Assembly: GCA_003344405.1 (NCBI GenBank)
Contig: NOWV01000026.1
Span: 186,001-250,000 of the forward strand
DNA: 64,000 nucleotides
Source of the DNA: Trichoplax sp. H2
Taxonomy: Eukaryota; Placozoa; Uniplacotomia; Trichoplacea
Reading direction: 5' to 3'
Below are positions 38,427 through 51,380 of the stretch, piece after piece. The translations under genes and the position numbers were made by a program. The notes below the pieces were generated by a model that was given only the letters and a program-made list of their open reading frames with translations, was not told the DNA's origin and did no database searches. The number at the start of each line of letters is the position of its first letter. The stretch's first letter is position 1.

Positions 38427-41400
38427 ATGCAGCGAAAGCGACCCTATAGCAATAAGAAAAAGAAGAAGCAACTGCAGGAGAAGAGAGAACGTAAAAGAGG
38501 TATATACGGGTATAACGTCGCCACGCGAACGGAAATAATTAATCAGATAATTTTTTCCTGTAAGTTTTGTAGGAATAAGATAAGCAGTTAAGTACGGTAT
38601 GCTGTGTACTGCTATGGACTTCTAGATCCCCAGTTCTAGAAGTCCATGGTACTGCTCGAGCTAAATCAAATTTTACTGCTACTCCTTAGCACAAAGTTGT
38701 TAACCGCAGTTTACAAGCATACTGTAATGTTTACTGTTAACTTGATTAGATAGCTTCTGCATCTGTAATTCTGTGCATTATGTTGTTCGTAGAGATCCTT
38801 GGTTAAAACGAAAAGTCCCTTTATTAAATTTACTGTATAATTTTGCGATCACCGGATTTTAAAGTTTTATATACTTGTCATATAGAAAATCGTGCTTTTT
38901 TTTTGCACTAGTACAGTATATATACATCACATATTTACATACTGTAATTATGTGAGCACTGTAATAACGATACCTTCATTTTGTTCTTGATACAATAGCT
39001 GCTGAGCAAGTCTCTGGACTAGACGATGGCCTCTACAATACTGATAGTGCTGCCCAGAAAGCATATGATGATACTGGAAATAATCTACAGGGATTGCAAA
39101 AGGAAATACTAAAATTGCATACCCAACCGGATAACATCTGTAATAAAGATTATGATGCTAATAGGTTAATCCTTGATCATATTCAATAGTATAGAGTCGG
39201 ACGTACTACTAAGTACCGGATTATTAAATAATATGTTATAATCGCCTTACAGATCCGAATTAATTAAGCGGATTATGAATAATCTGCTATTATAGATCTT
39301 TCCAATATGGCTAGCTAGAATTTAGAAAGAAGGCGTATTTAATAGACTCTTAACGAAGCTATAATCTCCAAATAATACAACTTACGTTTTTAAAATTTAT
39401 AGGTACCGAATACATTTCTGGCGTGAGAAGAAGACGACAGTGGACGAACGAAAAGCCCTGTCTCATCAACCTATTGAACGATTAAGAGAGGTTATAGTGC
39501 ACATTTCAAGGATCATAGAATAGTAATTTAGTTATCCTTTAAATAGAGTTAAGTTGTTTTAACTTATAAATGTACATGATTGGCCTTATTGTAACATAGT
39601 AGACTGATTTGGAAGTAGCCATAGAAGATATTTATTATCCTGGTTCAGGTAATAGTAGTGCTCATCCTTTGTAATTTATGCAACATGATAATTTGGAAAA
39701 TTGATTTATTGTGATTCAAGAGACGACTTTACAGCTCTTGCTTATCTGTGCTATTGTAATGCAGTATTAGATATACCTAAACGGCCGAATTGGTCATATC
39801 AGATGTCTAAGAATCAAGTCGAGAGGAACGAGGAAAAATACTTTATCAACTACCTTCAAAGTATCCACCAAAATCACTCTGAAGAGACGTTAAGCTATTT
39901 TGAGCATAACTTGGAAGTAATTTCTTTGTAATCTAGTCTTAACACAATATTGTAATATTGGATTAAGGCTGATATGCTGTATTTCGGTCTAGAAAGTACT
40001 AGCTAACGATAGTCATAATATCTATTCTAATTGTAATGTTTTTATTGTACAGACCTGGCGACAGTTATGGCGTGTGCTAGAAATTTCGAATTTAATTCTA
40101 GTTGTTGTTGACATTAAAAATCCTGTAAATAGCAAATGGCACGACTGTATTTTCATCTTTCTGTGTTCTCTGATAATATTTCTTCCTATCTAATGTGTTA
40201 ATCTTGATCTCATAGATACTCCATTTTCCTCCAGCTTTATATGATTATGTTGTTAATGATATGAAAAAGAGTCTCGTTCTAGTTTTCAATAAGGTGAAAA
40301 TCCTCTGGTGGTTAAAGTTGGATTTAATAGGATACGGCATTTGTTCGTTAGGGTCTGATTCCAATATGTACTTACAGATAGATTTGGTGCCTGCGCCTGT
40401 TGTAGTTGCATGGAAACAATATTTTATGGCAAAATTTTCGAAGTTACGAATTGTATGTTTCACTGCTTATTCATACCATAATGTTGACGGAGTTTCAGCA
40501 ACCACCGCAGAAAATAGTAATGACGAAATTATGTTCAGTGTTGACATTCGTTACTAGCTATAACAAAGACTGAAGTTATATTTTTTGAACAGCATTAACT
40601 CGCAAACGCCGTAGGACACGCCAGATTTTGAATGTTATGGGGTCAAGACAGCTAATTCATGTTTGCCGTGAACTATTTCCGGATACTGGTTAGATAATGT
40701 TTTCTCAACAGTAAATTTTTATGTCGATTATTAGCTTATTAATGATTAGTGTAATGTTTACGTTTATTATAAATTCTTTTGGAAGCAGATCATGCTCAAT
40801 TTTGTTTACTTGATATATTTATGTATTTAGATTTATCTCAGTGGGAGGAAAAGATTGAGATAATACCTTCAACTGATCAAGACCAGCTTTCGTCGGAATC
40901 TGATTCGGAATCGGAGTCTAACAATACCACAGGTCATCGAGAAGAAACAAACGGTAAGATAGATTTCGAGAATTACTCTAGAAATTTATCTACTTCTTAT
41001 TTTATTTGACAATCTATGAAATAGATAGTGACGATGATATCAAGGATGAAATGATAACAATTGGACTAATAGGTAAGTTATTCGTATAGAGGTGACAATA
41101 TGCAGTAAACATAGATGTAAGTCATACTGCTACTTATTTTATTGCAAAACGATAGAGATGATTGCTTTATTTCTAGGACAACCCAATGTTGGTAAATCAT
41201 CAGTCATAAATGGTTTAATTGGCAAAAAGGTAAGTTTAAATCTGAAGTGAAATATCAGTACTTCGACGTGCATTGAAAATTTTGGATAATTAGTATACGA
41301 AATGCGGATTGGTTATACGTAAATATGCTATATTTTTAGAATTGCACTCATAATGAGAGGTGCACTTACATTCTACAATTAAGAAGAGCTTGTTGTATTT

Positions 41401-42603
41401 AATTGATTGATTCCTTAGATTGTTAGCACTTCTCGTTCTCCTGGCCATACGAAACATTTTCAGACTATCTACTTGTGTCCTACCATACGATTATGCGATA
41501 GTCCAGGAATAATATTTCCTTCACTAATAGATAAACAGTTACAGGTAGTGCTACATTAACTTCTGATGGTATTTACGGCTTATTTGATTTAATGTATTAA
41601 AAGGATTTTTCTTAATCTATGCCATTTCAGATTTTATCTGGATTATATCCAATTTCACAAGTGAAGGAGCCATATTCTTCTATTGCTTACATTGCAGCTG
41701 GAACTCCCTTACCTAAGCTGTTAAATATTAAGCACCCAGACTGTAACTGTAAAAATCCTAGTGTGGAAGACGGCGGCCAACCAAAGCATCTACGATCATT
41801 CTATATTGCTTGCAGTAAATGTAACTTAACATGGTCTGCTTGGATGATCTGTGAAGGTCTCCTGCTAATAATAGTTTTTTCTAGTAAACATAAGCGAGTA
41901 CATTTAGATATATGTGTCAGTGTATGTAATACACGATAAAAAGATAGCGTACCTTAAATTACTTTCGTTATGATCATTTTCTAGCATGGGCCATGAAAAA
42001 CGGGTTCAAGACCGCGAAAGCTGCAAGAAATGATGTTTATAGAGCAGGTATAAATGTACACCGTATGAATATCTGTCTCGTAAACTTTTCTAAACAATTT
42101 AGAAAGTTACTGAAGTTGCTATGCATTTAATGATGTAATGATTTAAAAGGACAAAAAGATCATCTTAAAATTTTATTGATTTATACCCCTATGTAGCTAA
42201 TAATTTGTTACGATTATATACCGATGGTCGACTTTGTTATTATATGCGCCCTCCTAATTTTATGGCTAAAACAGGTAATTTATTGTACTTTGATATTTCT
42301 CAGATTATTTTATAATAGATTGTACCGCATCATAAACATTCCTTGATATTTTATGGCTCATAGTGTCTAATAGAGCAATTTTATAAATTATTTACTGATC
42401 GCTATTGCTAAGATTGGAAAGAAGAAGATATACAAGCAATGAAGCTATTACAGCAGAACCATTACAGAAGTAATGCGGCAAAAATGGAAGAAAATAGCCA
42501 GATGGAAAACGATTCGAATACTAATGCCTCTAGTGATGAAAACTTTGATAGCAATCAAGCATACAACTTTAACCGGTTTGCTTTACTATTAGAAAATGAA
42601 TAA
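38427..42603 (+). CDS. GNL1: Guanine nucleotide-binding protein-like 1 (circularly permuted GTPase)
   Basis: Sevent een exons, i.e. 17, in phase: 38427-38499, 38999-39164, 39403-39490, 39603-39648, 39765-39916, 40053-40124, 40216-40293, 40378-40537, 40593-40688, 40831-40953, 41025-41072, 41177-41229, 41419-41544, 41631-41856, 41985-42047, 42197-42274, 42413-42603; about 612 residues (human 607). It starts with a lysine-rich nucleolar-type tail (MQRKRPYSNKKKKKQLQEKR). Conserved blocks: WSYQMSKNQVERNEEKYF, LSYFEHNLETWRQLWRVLE, then the G motifs in permuted order: NKID (G4), GQPNVGKSS (G1/P-loop), STSRSPGHTKHFQT (G2 region) and CDSPGIIFPS (G3). KTAKAARNDVYRAANNLLRL follows, then an acidic tail. 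The YlqF/YawG-type family acts in ribosome biogenesis; this role is inferred here. Between G3 and the C-terminal block there is a Cys-rich insert (CNCKN ... CSKC) not in human, part of which could be an unrecognised intron. Confidence 0.94.
38614..38647. repeat. Perfect 13-bp inverted repeat in GNL1 intron 1
   Basis: ATGGACTTCTAGA and TCTAGAAGTCCAT separated by eight bases. It can form a strong hairpin. Function unknown; possibly the remains of a small foldback element. Confidence 0.8.
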
Positions 42604-43875
42604 GAAACGTACTACCTTGCATCAGTATAGAATCAATTACGAATTATTTTACGAGGCGGATGAATATGCTTTGATAATATAATTAATTACTGTACTTATT
42701 ATGATTTGATGATAATTATAATGTTCAGCTAACAAACCTCTTCATTCGGTATGGATATATTGTCATATATTCTCTAGTAGATGTATTGCATCATATATCT
42801 ATTGGCGTCTGGCCTTTGTAATATTGTAATTAAATTGACAAGGAGATCCGTATTTATGAGTATAAGCTGTAAAGAGTTATCTGAACTTTTATTAAGTATA
42901 TAGCAAAACAAAGAGAAGCGAAGCAAACTCGCAATTGAGTTCAAGTTATTGTACGTTATTGTACGCTTTGCCAGAGTATATTGCGAGATCACGAGCATTC
43001 TCACCGACTGTAAAGCTATGTGCTTATTCTACTGTATCCTTACATATATGAGAAACTAACTTAACTCTTGGCAATATATCATTATAATTGCAATTAATAA
43101 ACTGTGTAACTTTTAATAACGTGATAGCGTAGAAATTCTAACGTGTCCACATCATACAGCGCTGCATAAAGATATAATTACAGTAGTGTATATAATAGCA
43201 TTCTTTATTAATTAATAGGATAGTTAAAGATATCAATTACAGTTAAATTGCACATAATCATTTCAGTACTGTAATGTAACGCACACATAAATGACAGTAA
43301 TCACTTCATGAGATACGAGCTTTTAAGTTTTTCGGCTGTTTTCGAATAGAACTCTTGATTAGAATTGTATATTAAATTAATAGTCAATAGTCTTAATTTC
43401 GGAATGCAGAATATAACATGCCTGGTCCACACTATGTATATAACACATCTTATCAACATATCGCACAGTAATATAAATTACTCCAGCTAGAATGTAAAAG
43501 TGACGACCATGCACGCTACCCGTATGTGCAGTATGGCCGAACGAACGGCCATTCCTATTTAATTATGAAATAACCTCACACAGTTGAACCGACGGCAACC
43601 AAGTAAGTATTTATCGCCGACTAGGAATTGCATTATTTATATCAAGAAATAGTCTATTCAGGCATAATTGTATAAGGAAACTAATATTAATAGCAAAATA
43701 ATATAAAATAAATCAAGCAATAAATACTATTTACTGTAAATGGCCATTTCAGTATGTTTTTGTTTTACCAAAATTATATCCTTTTTTACAAATTTAGATC
43801 TGCGATATATATTAATTTTAATAGTCATTCAATAATATTCTATCAAAAATCTATTTTAAAATAAAAGTAACAAAA
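42604..43875. other. Intergenic, convergent 3' ends
   Basis: Spacer between GNL1 and XPR1, which converge. Small open frames only; no exon signals, RNA gene or dense repeat noticed. Confidence 0.5.
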
Positions 43876-46800
43876 TCAAACATTGGATTCCTTTACATCC
43901 GCTGACGAATATTCGTCATTATGAAAGCCAGAGATTATACTGTAACTACTTCTTTTTGAGTACTTTGAAATCTTATTAGCTCTTACTCTTCTAGAAGTAA
44001 TATCAAATTGAATACCCGAAGATATAGTTGTTTCGCTATCAACAGAATCTGAGAACCTAACAGCCTTTGGTGTAGCTTCTTCAATGGGTAATCCATCAGT
44101 TGGGCGATTGGAAAGTACGGTCTCAATCCATTGCATGCTAGCAATAAGGCTATCATTGAAATCAGTTACTAGCTCCGGTGACTGTGAGCATGTCTCCTTA
44201 ATGGAGCTATCATCATTATCGCCGATACAATGCGTTAAATTCCCCATTTCTGTATCGCTAACCGCATAAACTCCCGAGCGGCGATTCCTTAATTTAGTTT
44301 TTTGACTACTAGAAGTTACAATATCTTCGTCATCATAATCATCTTCAACATCATCATCATTAACTTTGTATAATGGCTTGATTGAAATATTTCGCGTAGC
44401 ACGAAATTGACCACAATTATTTAAATGCTCATTTTCTAAACGAAATAAGTTCCAAATAAACCTTCTACAATAACATAAGATTAGAATTTGTTAGTAAAGT
44501 TACATAGAACGGAAATCTTATTTCGAAAATATCTTACCGAAAAACTTCAAAGGATGCTAATATAGTTATTAGCAAGTCAGAATCTAACAAATTTAATTCA
44601 CCAACTGAAACAGTTATCGTCCACGCAAAACGTAGAACCAAGTTTGCAATCATAGCCAAATAATAAAGATACTACACGAATTAAAAATGAAGCTATTAAG
44701 TAACTATTAATAACCAAAAATTAAAGTCAGAAACGCGTCAATTTATTTATACCTTGGACGGATAGACGGTTTCTTCTCGTAGTAGTTTGTATGGACCATT
44801 TCTACGTAGTAAACCCCAATCCATGTATAGATCCCACGAATACGTGTATAGAGTGCTAGCAACCAACGATACAATCCAAACCGAAAAGAGAGGCCCTTGT
44901 GAGCTACTACCTACAATAGCAGTTTAAAATATACTTTAGTAGTTACGATAGGATTCAGTGCCAGTCTAGGTGCGCAAAATTGTTTTACCTCGGTGCAATA
45001 CCGCCAAAGTTGAAAAAGTTGTAACAAGGAAGGATGTGAAATATTTACCAGCGTTTACTAAATGAGGAAATTTCTGTTTTGTGTTCTTGTATCGACGGAG
45101 ACACTGAGCAAAGCGGAACCATGCTGGCAAACATGCAATTACAGGCCTAATACCATTACTTACTTCAAGGCACACATCAGGAAGAGATTCGGTAATGGTT
45201 TCGTTATTTGATTGAGTCACTTAAGCGTACATTAAAAATTGATAGAAATTACCCTTCCACCATCATACTTTCTTAATTGTACTTCAAATCGTACCAACTT
45301 ACATGTATCAATTTTAGCAAGCCTACTACCCAATGTAGCGTAAAAGCAAATGCCACATTGGAGGTCTAATAACGCTACCACAAGGCTATTCAATTGATCC
45401 GCTAACCAAAAATCGGCAAATTTAACGTAGCAGAATGGCGCACGAATTATCCGGCCCTAATCATTAAAAACAGTTATAACATTCAATACTCTATACAAAA
45501 TAAATAAAAATCATACATTAGATTGAAATAAAGCATTTACCAATATACGGAGTAACCACAAACGTGAGCTTTTACATCCAAAATCAAGGGGGTTGATAAG
45601 ATACAATAGCATAAAACTAGTGACCCCGATGGGGAATATTAGTTGATACCCCACAGGGTGATCACTTACAGACATCATCAGAAAACCGAGAAAACCCGAA
45701 GCGCAGATCGTAAAGAGGAAAAAGCCAACCTATAAAATATAGAATAATGAATGCACAAACTAAATTTTCTGAGCTCTTATTCTCCTATAAAAAAGATCTT
45801 GCTCATGCGCACATACCTCCATCAACTGTATACTAGTTAAGTTATTTCTAGGATCAAGTTCGAAAATTAGTACATGATTAACACCAGAGATTCGCCAAAT
45901 ATGAATATTTAGACCAAGTAATGTAACAGCTAGGATAAAAAGCAAATATCCACGAAATATTCTCCAAACGGGTAAAACAAAAGGATCAGACGAAGAACCG
46001 CGGAAAGGATTTACAGATGAAATTAACACTACGAAGATAAACGTTAAAATCCCTTTTACAGTTGGAATTAGAATGATGTTGAGAAAACTATTGCTATTCA
46101 CCGTTATTTAATAACTATGCATATCACTGCCTATGCGGACGTACATTGGTATGTGATTATTGCCACAAGGAAGGTAGACATGCCAAACCAAGTACCGAAG
46201 CGAAACGTGGACCAGTGGGATTGCTGGAATAAGCATAAAATACGCGTATTGTAAAATTTGCTCTTCTTACTATTGAATAGCGCATTAAGGAGTAACAAGG
46301 ATGCAAAGAATTGATTGCAGGAAATTATTAAAAGAAATACATTGCCATATGTAGTATGAAGTACTGTACAGTGCCAATTTTAATTCAATACCGAACGTCT
46401 TTACCAGTATTTTAGTCAATTAACTTAACGTTCCTGCAACTTGAAGACATTAATTCTATAATAGCATGTACTGTAGTCTTAAGCTAAATAGCTTTAATAA
46501 AATTTCTGCGTCGACATTCAAATAATAACCTACCCGTTCGGCCAAAGGCGGCACTCGAAGCCTATTCATAGCCTTCGATCTATTACCGAAATCTAAAGCG
46601 ATGGTCAGATTCTAATAAGGAGAAAAGATATTTGGATATGTATTAGATTAGATTTAAATAGATAAAATTTTAATGGTATACGAAATTTCAGTAATTCATT
46701 GTATTGCTATAATAGTATGGTTACCTGTAAAAATTACAAAGAAGCAAACAAAAGATATACCTTTTTATTGCTAATGATAACGTAGTAATTTAACAACTAC

Positions 46801-49166
46801 TGTATAAGATATAGAGATAACACAATGCACACTTGCTGTTAGTAAACCCTGATTCTTACTATAGTAAATTACACACCATTGCTATAGAATAAAATACCTC
46901 TATTTCTTCTATCATGAAAGCCACTTGCTTATTTGTATGAAAGGGTGCAGTCTCAATTTCTTGTGGGAGGAAGGTTCTTATACCATTCGTCGACAACATC
47001 ATCTTAGTCATAACCATATCACATAAAGGATAAATATTAGCAGCTGAAAACTGAAAACTGCTCCGCGATGCAACAATTTTGTCATTTCATGATCTAGTAT
47101 CAATCTAACCTTATCGTATTTTTTTAATATTTTTCGAAATCCGGTATGGTTTAAAGTCTGCAATCGTTATTGAAACATTTGCTAAAGATGTACTTGAGTT
47201 TGATAATCGATCAATTGAACTTAATTACATTAAGAGAGCAATGCTGCAGCAGTAGTGTACAATATATTTATTAGCACTATGGTGTATTTCGTGATTAGAG
47301 TTTTTAAGGGTATGATCCTATAATGCATATTGAACATAAACTGCAAGTATTCTATTTCGAAGCTAGGTACCATGCGACACTATAATTTATACCTGGTAAT
47401 TTTGTAAGAAAGTTAAATTCAGGTAGAATTCACTTAAATTGAATCGTAGTTTATTCAACCTCCTTTTAAAAGCCATGCCTAATTTTTTGTTTAGTGGTTT
47501 TACTCGGTTGACCAATAAGCTGGTTTTAGTTTCCTTGCTGAAAGCTACAGAGGGCCGAGGGACTGCTGCACTAACAATTTTTCCTTCACGTAACTTTTTA
47601 GTACTGTTAACCAAGAAACTTTCGGCTCTTGACCTACGTGCTTCTGCAAGACATCCTATGTTGCGTAGGAATCCTTCTACTTCTATATGTAGTGTTTTAA
47701 ACTTGCGTTTGCATTCGCTGATCTTTTCTAATTGCCAGAAATAATTTATAACGATATTTACAATTCAAAACTGCATCATTAAACTTCATTAAAAACATGT
47801 TTTAACGTTTTCAACTCACATTTAAAAGTACATTTTAGTACTTAGCATAATACAAGCAGTAACATCTACATTAAAATGATACTCTAAACAGTTACAGCTT
47901 TAGCTAGTTATGATGACATGCTAAATATTGCTTTTGATATTATCTTAGCTAGTTCACTTTTTAAGCAGTGAATACTACCAGACGAAAAAGTGAATAAATC
48001 CGAGAATGTAATGACTTTTGATACCTGGGTAGATTTTAGCTAATATTTATAATTTCTAGCATCGCAGGTAGGTGTGTTATAGCTAAACCTGTCTAAACCC
48101 ATGCACTACAGTAAATTGATAAATCACTTCGTGCTTGCCTATGGATATACGGGTATAAATATATAAATCGCTACAAAACCGAGGAGTTTACACTGTAACA
48201 CTTAAAGAAATTCTCAGTATTACCGTTACTCGACTAGAGTTAAGAAGGATGACACGAGCAATGTCACAGGATAGTATAAGTATGCAAGTAGGCATGCTAT
48301 CTACAGAAAGTCTAGCATGTGTGTACCTATCGATGCGAACTAGAGACCTTTAATTATTAATATCTTAGTTCAGTTGGGTGTTTGATGTCATGTAATACGT
48401 TGAGCAGCCTCAACTTGAATTCAGATACAAGGAAACGATCATTACTTTCATAAAATAATACCTAGTGATCGTCATACGCGAAAGCGTATTAAAAAATCAC
48501 ACTACGATTATGAATATACGCGTACATATAAGGATAGGATACGATACAGCTCATAATTAATGATTCTACTGTTAATATGCAACACATGTGCAGCATGCAG
48601 TAATTTCAACTCCGATAATTTCATACGTGCATCGTGAGTAAATTCATAAATGAGAAGTTAACTATTTTAAAGTAAAGTGTACCCTGTAATTAGGTTATGA
48701 TTGCTTTACTGATTTCAATAGATACTAAGGCACGTCATCCATTCCTAACCTAAAAAAAAGTCGTTGACTCTTTCCAATTCTTCGCTACATAATGCAAAAA
48801 ATTTTCCTTCAAATTTAACTAGGTACTCCTCCATGACTTGTTCCACGTTGCCATCTTCATTTTTTATTGGACGTTCGTTATATCCGTAATAGATCATCTG
48901 CTTTAATTTCTATAATAATACAGCAAGTATAAATCAGATAAAACAGATGAACCTTTACAGAACACCGATGCACCAAATACTTCATATTCCACGAGATATT
49001 TGGAAATTATAGCACAGTAAAAATTCTATTTTTTTTACGTAAGTATATTACCAAAACAATAAAAACAATCTCAACATGTAGTACGCTTATTTATCACCTT
49101 ATAATTTATATACTGTTTGCGCCATTCAGGCGTTAAGTTAGCCGCTAGATAGGCTGAAAACTTCAT
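43876..49166 (-). CDS. XPR1: Phosphate exporter XPR1 (SPX and EXS domains)
   Basis: Fourteen exons on the minus strand: 49166-49098, 48909-48750, 47727-47393, 47157-47110, 47002-46898, 46611-46534, 46223-46145, 46052-45817, 45729-45541, 45456-45303, 45219-44989, 44910-44753, 44671-44538, 44464-43876; about 854 residues (human 696). The SPX domain has [37 protein letters not shown] and [12 protein letters not shown]; the Lys cluster of the last motif is the inositol-pyrophosphate site. [13 protein letters not shown] leads to the membrane part. Multiple hydrophobic segments follow, with the EXS signatures [65 protein letters not shown] and [16 protein letters not shown]. Role: InsP8-regulated export of inorganic phosphate at the plasma membrane. 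The 46145/46052 junction is uncertain: the downstream acceptor was chosen only by phase. The C-terminal tail beyond EXS is longer than in human, acidic and Ser-rich. Confidence 0.94.
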
Positions 49167-51380
49167 CTTACTAATTTCAATGCTACTCTGTTCTATCTTT
49201 GCACGATACAATTACAGTGTTAGGTTTGATTCTTGTGCCATATTTCAAGTAAATTTCTTCGTACACCCACTGAAATGTAGCCTGCCAAGATTTATTTGCT
49301 CATATGGATCATCAAGGTATTGGACCGAACCGAACCTTTCTCAGGTCTAATTTACTGCATCAATCAGATCCCTCAATTGATTCATACATGTACTGTACTT
49401 TTCTAGGAGCACAAAGCCCAGGAACTGTACCATACCGTACATAGTACAGTATAGTACTCGCACTCAGATTCAGATTTTATTTATGCTGACATATGAGTAA
49501 AACAGATGTCGTAGATTAAGCTGTAGCTTAGATATCTTATTTGACATCTGTTTTACGCAGTTTTGTTTACTATGGCATCAAAGAGGTTTGTACTGTACTT
49601 TACAGTACTTTGTAGTCTGTGTTTTGTATACATACTGTACACTGTAGACTACCAGATTCTTCCGCCTAGTCTTGCCACGGCCAGTGCCAGTCCAGTGTTC
49701 AAAACTAGTACCGGGAATTACTTACTGTGCCGTACCATCTGACTCAGTAGTTTCCTTGTTTTTTTTTATTATTACAGGAAGTTAGTTGCGATTTTGCTGA
49801 TTGCGGAATAAACTAACAATTAAATACTATGCATAAATTTAGTAATAAGTTCGATTAATTTTTATTCCCAGTTAATAATTATTTTCCTTATTTTTATCAA
49901 CTGGCTTTGATCGTACAGAGATCAGTATTTGATGAAGTATGGAGTGATGCGCCCCATATTTGATTATAATTAATAGGCTATATTTGACATAGTTAGGTTA
50001 GTAAGAATAGATATTATTATCATGAAGCTAATATTAGATGATTAATAACTACTATATTAGAAATTATTGATGAGTAATGCTAGCCAGTTGACTAATTATG
50101 ATACAAGATATATGTGACATGACATACTGTAATTGCGAAGATACCCTATACCAAAAGGTGCTGGATATTAATGGAAGAGTAGTGATATCTTAAGTAGAAT
50201 GATTCGGGTTGTAGAGGATAATGATATTCTATTTAAGAAAAAATATTCTGTTTGATGACTCTAATCTTACTGTGCTCGTAGATTAATTAAGTTGTCATAA
50301 ATGGATTTAGCGAAATGTATTGAACAACTGCGGAGATGAGCTCACAAGGAGTGAAGAGATTTCACTTCGCTTTGAGCTCGGAATACTTTAAATTTTAGAT
50401 TAGATTCTTGTAATTATTGCTCTACTATCCGTAAAGCCTTGTAATAAAAACCTTTTTAGAAATACCATTTGAATAAGACAATTATTGTGAGACACTTTAA
50501 TTACCAGTGTTAAACGTCTGTACCGTACTTTTTTTTGCAGACTGCTTGGTAAACTGATAAAGCCTGTGCGTAGTAAAGTCTCTAGATGATTTGTAACATA
50601 CTGTATTAAGTTTTACAACGATCAAATTCAGCAAATTTAACAGGTGGCACAGTTCTTAAAGTAACATATGTTTTAGTCTATCTTTCAGTTCATAGTATTC
50701 TATACGAAAAAATTCATACGTCCTGATTATCCTCATTTTACATACGTTTAAAAGAATGAACTAATTAACTATAAGCAAGATAGGGAATGATACCGCTCGA
50801 CACTCATAGACAATTGGACAGTATAATGCAATGCAGATCTTTTTAAACTTATAATCCTTACCGCTCGTTTCGCCCGGGGAGGTAAATAAATTATTTAAAA
50901 TGATAGATTGCATAGTCCACTTAGGCTTGGACTACTAGAAGAAGCCTATGACCTAGTCCATACTACAGTATAGAGGTAGAAGGAAACCTCTATGGTCCAT
51001 ACAGTTGGCTTACCAGTACGTACCATTACTGCATTAGTTGCTCAAGTACAGTAAAATATCCAGTAATATTTTTGACTAACTGAAAAAATTGAAAGTTTTC
51101 GTTCTGATGATACCATAGAGAAAATAAAAAAAATTTTTATAAGCAAGATTAAGTACACGATCTAAAATACTTCATTAAGAAGTTCTTAGTAATCATATCA
51201 AAAGTATCACGCGGTGCATACAGAAAGTACCGTATTTTATTTTTTATTTTACTTTATTTTCCTAATCGTCTGAGCAGTAACTGGCTCAAGGAGAACTTTT
51301 AAGACGAAATTTACCAATCTCTTTATGCGATCATATTTTTTGCGAAGGAAGTTACGCTCATCGTAGCAGGTAGGAATACC
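49167..51380. other. Intergenic region between divergent XPR1 and the TIR-SAM gene
   Basis: No gene recognised. It holds a few TAC(A/T)G units (49430-49460, 49590-49650), the foldback at 49497-49556 and an imperfect foldback at about 50338-50379 (GAGCTCACAAGGAGTGAA / TTCACTTCGCTTTGAGCTC). The promoters of both divergent genes must lie here, but no clear core element can be named. Confidence 0.5.
49497..49556. repeat. Perfect 14-bp inverted repeat with a nested hairpin
   Basis: Arms GTAAAACAGATGTC and GACATCTGTTTTAC around 32 bases, which themselves contain TAAGCT-GT-AGCTTA. It has the shape of a cruciform or a tiny foldback element. No open frame. Confidence 0.85.

Noticed and set aside
47439-47744. 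101-residue plus-strand frame
   Set aside because: Antisense to the XPR1 SPX exon 47727-47393.
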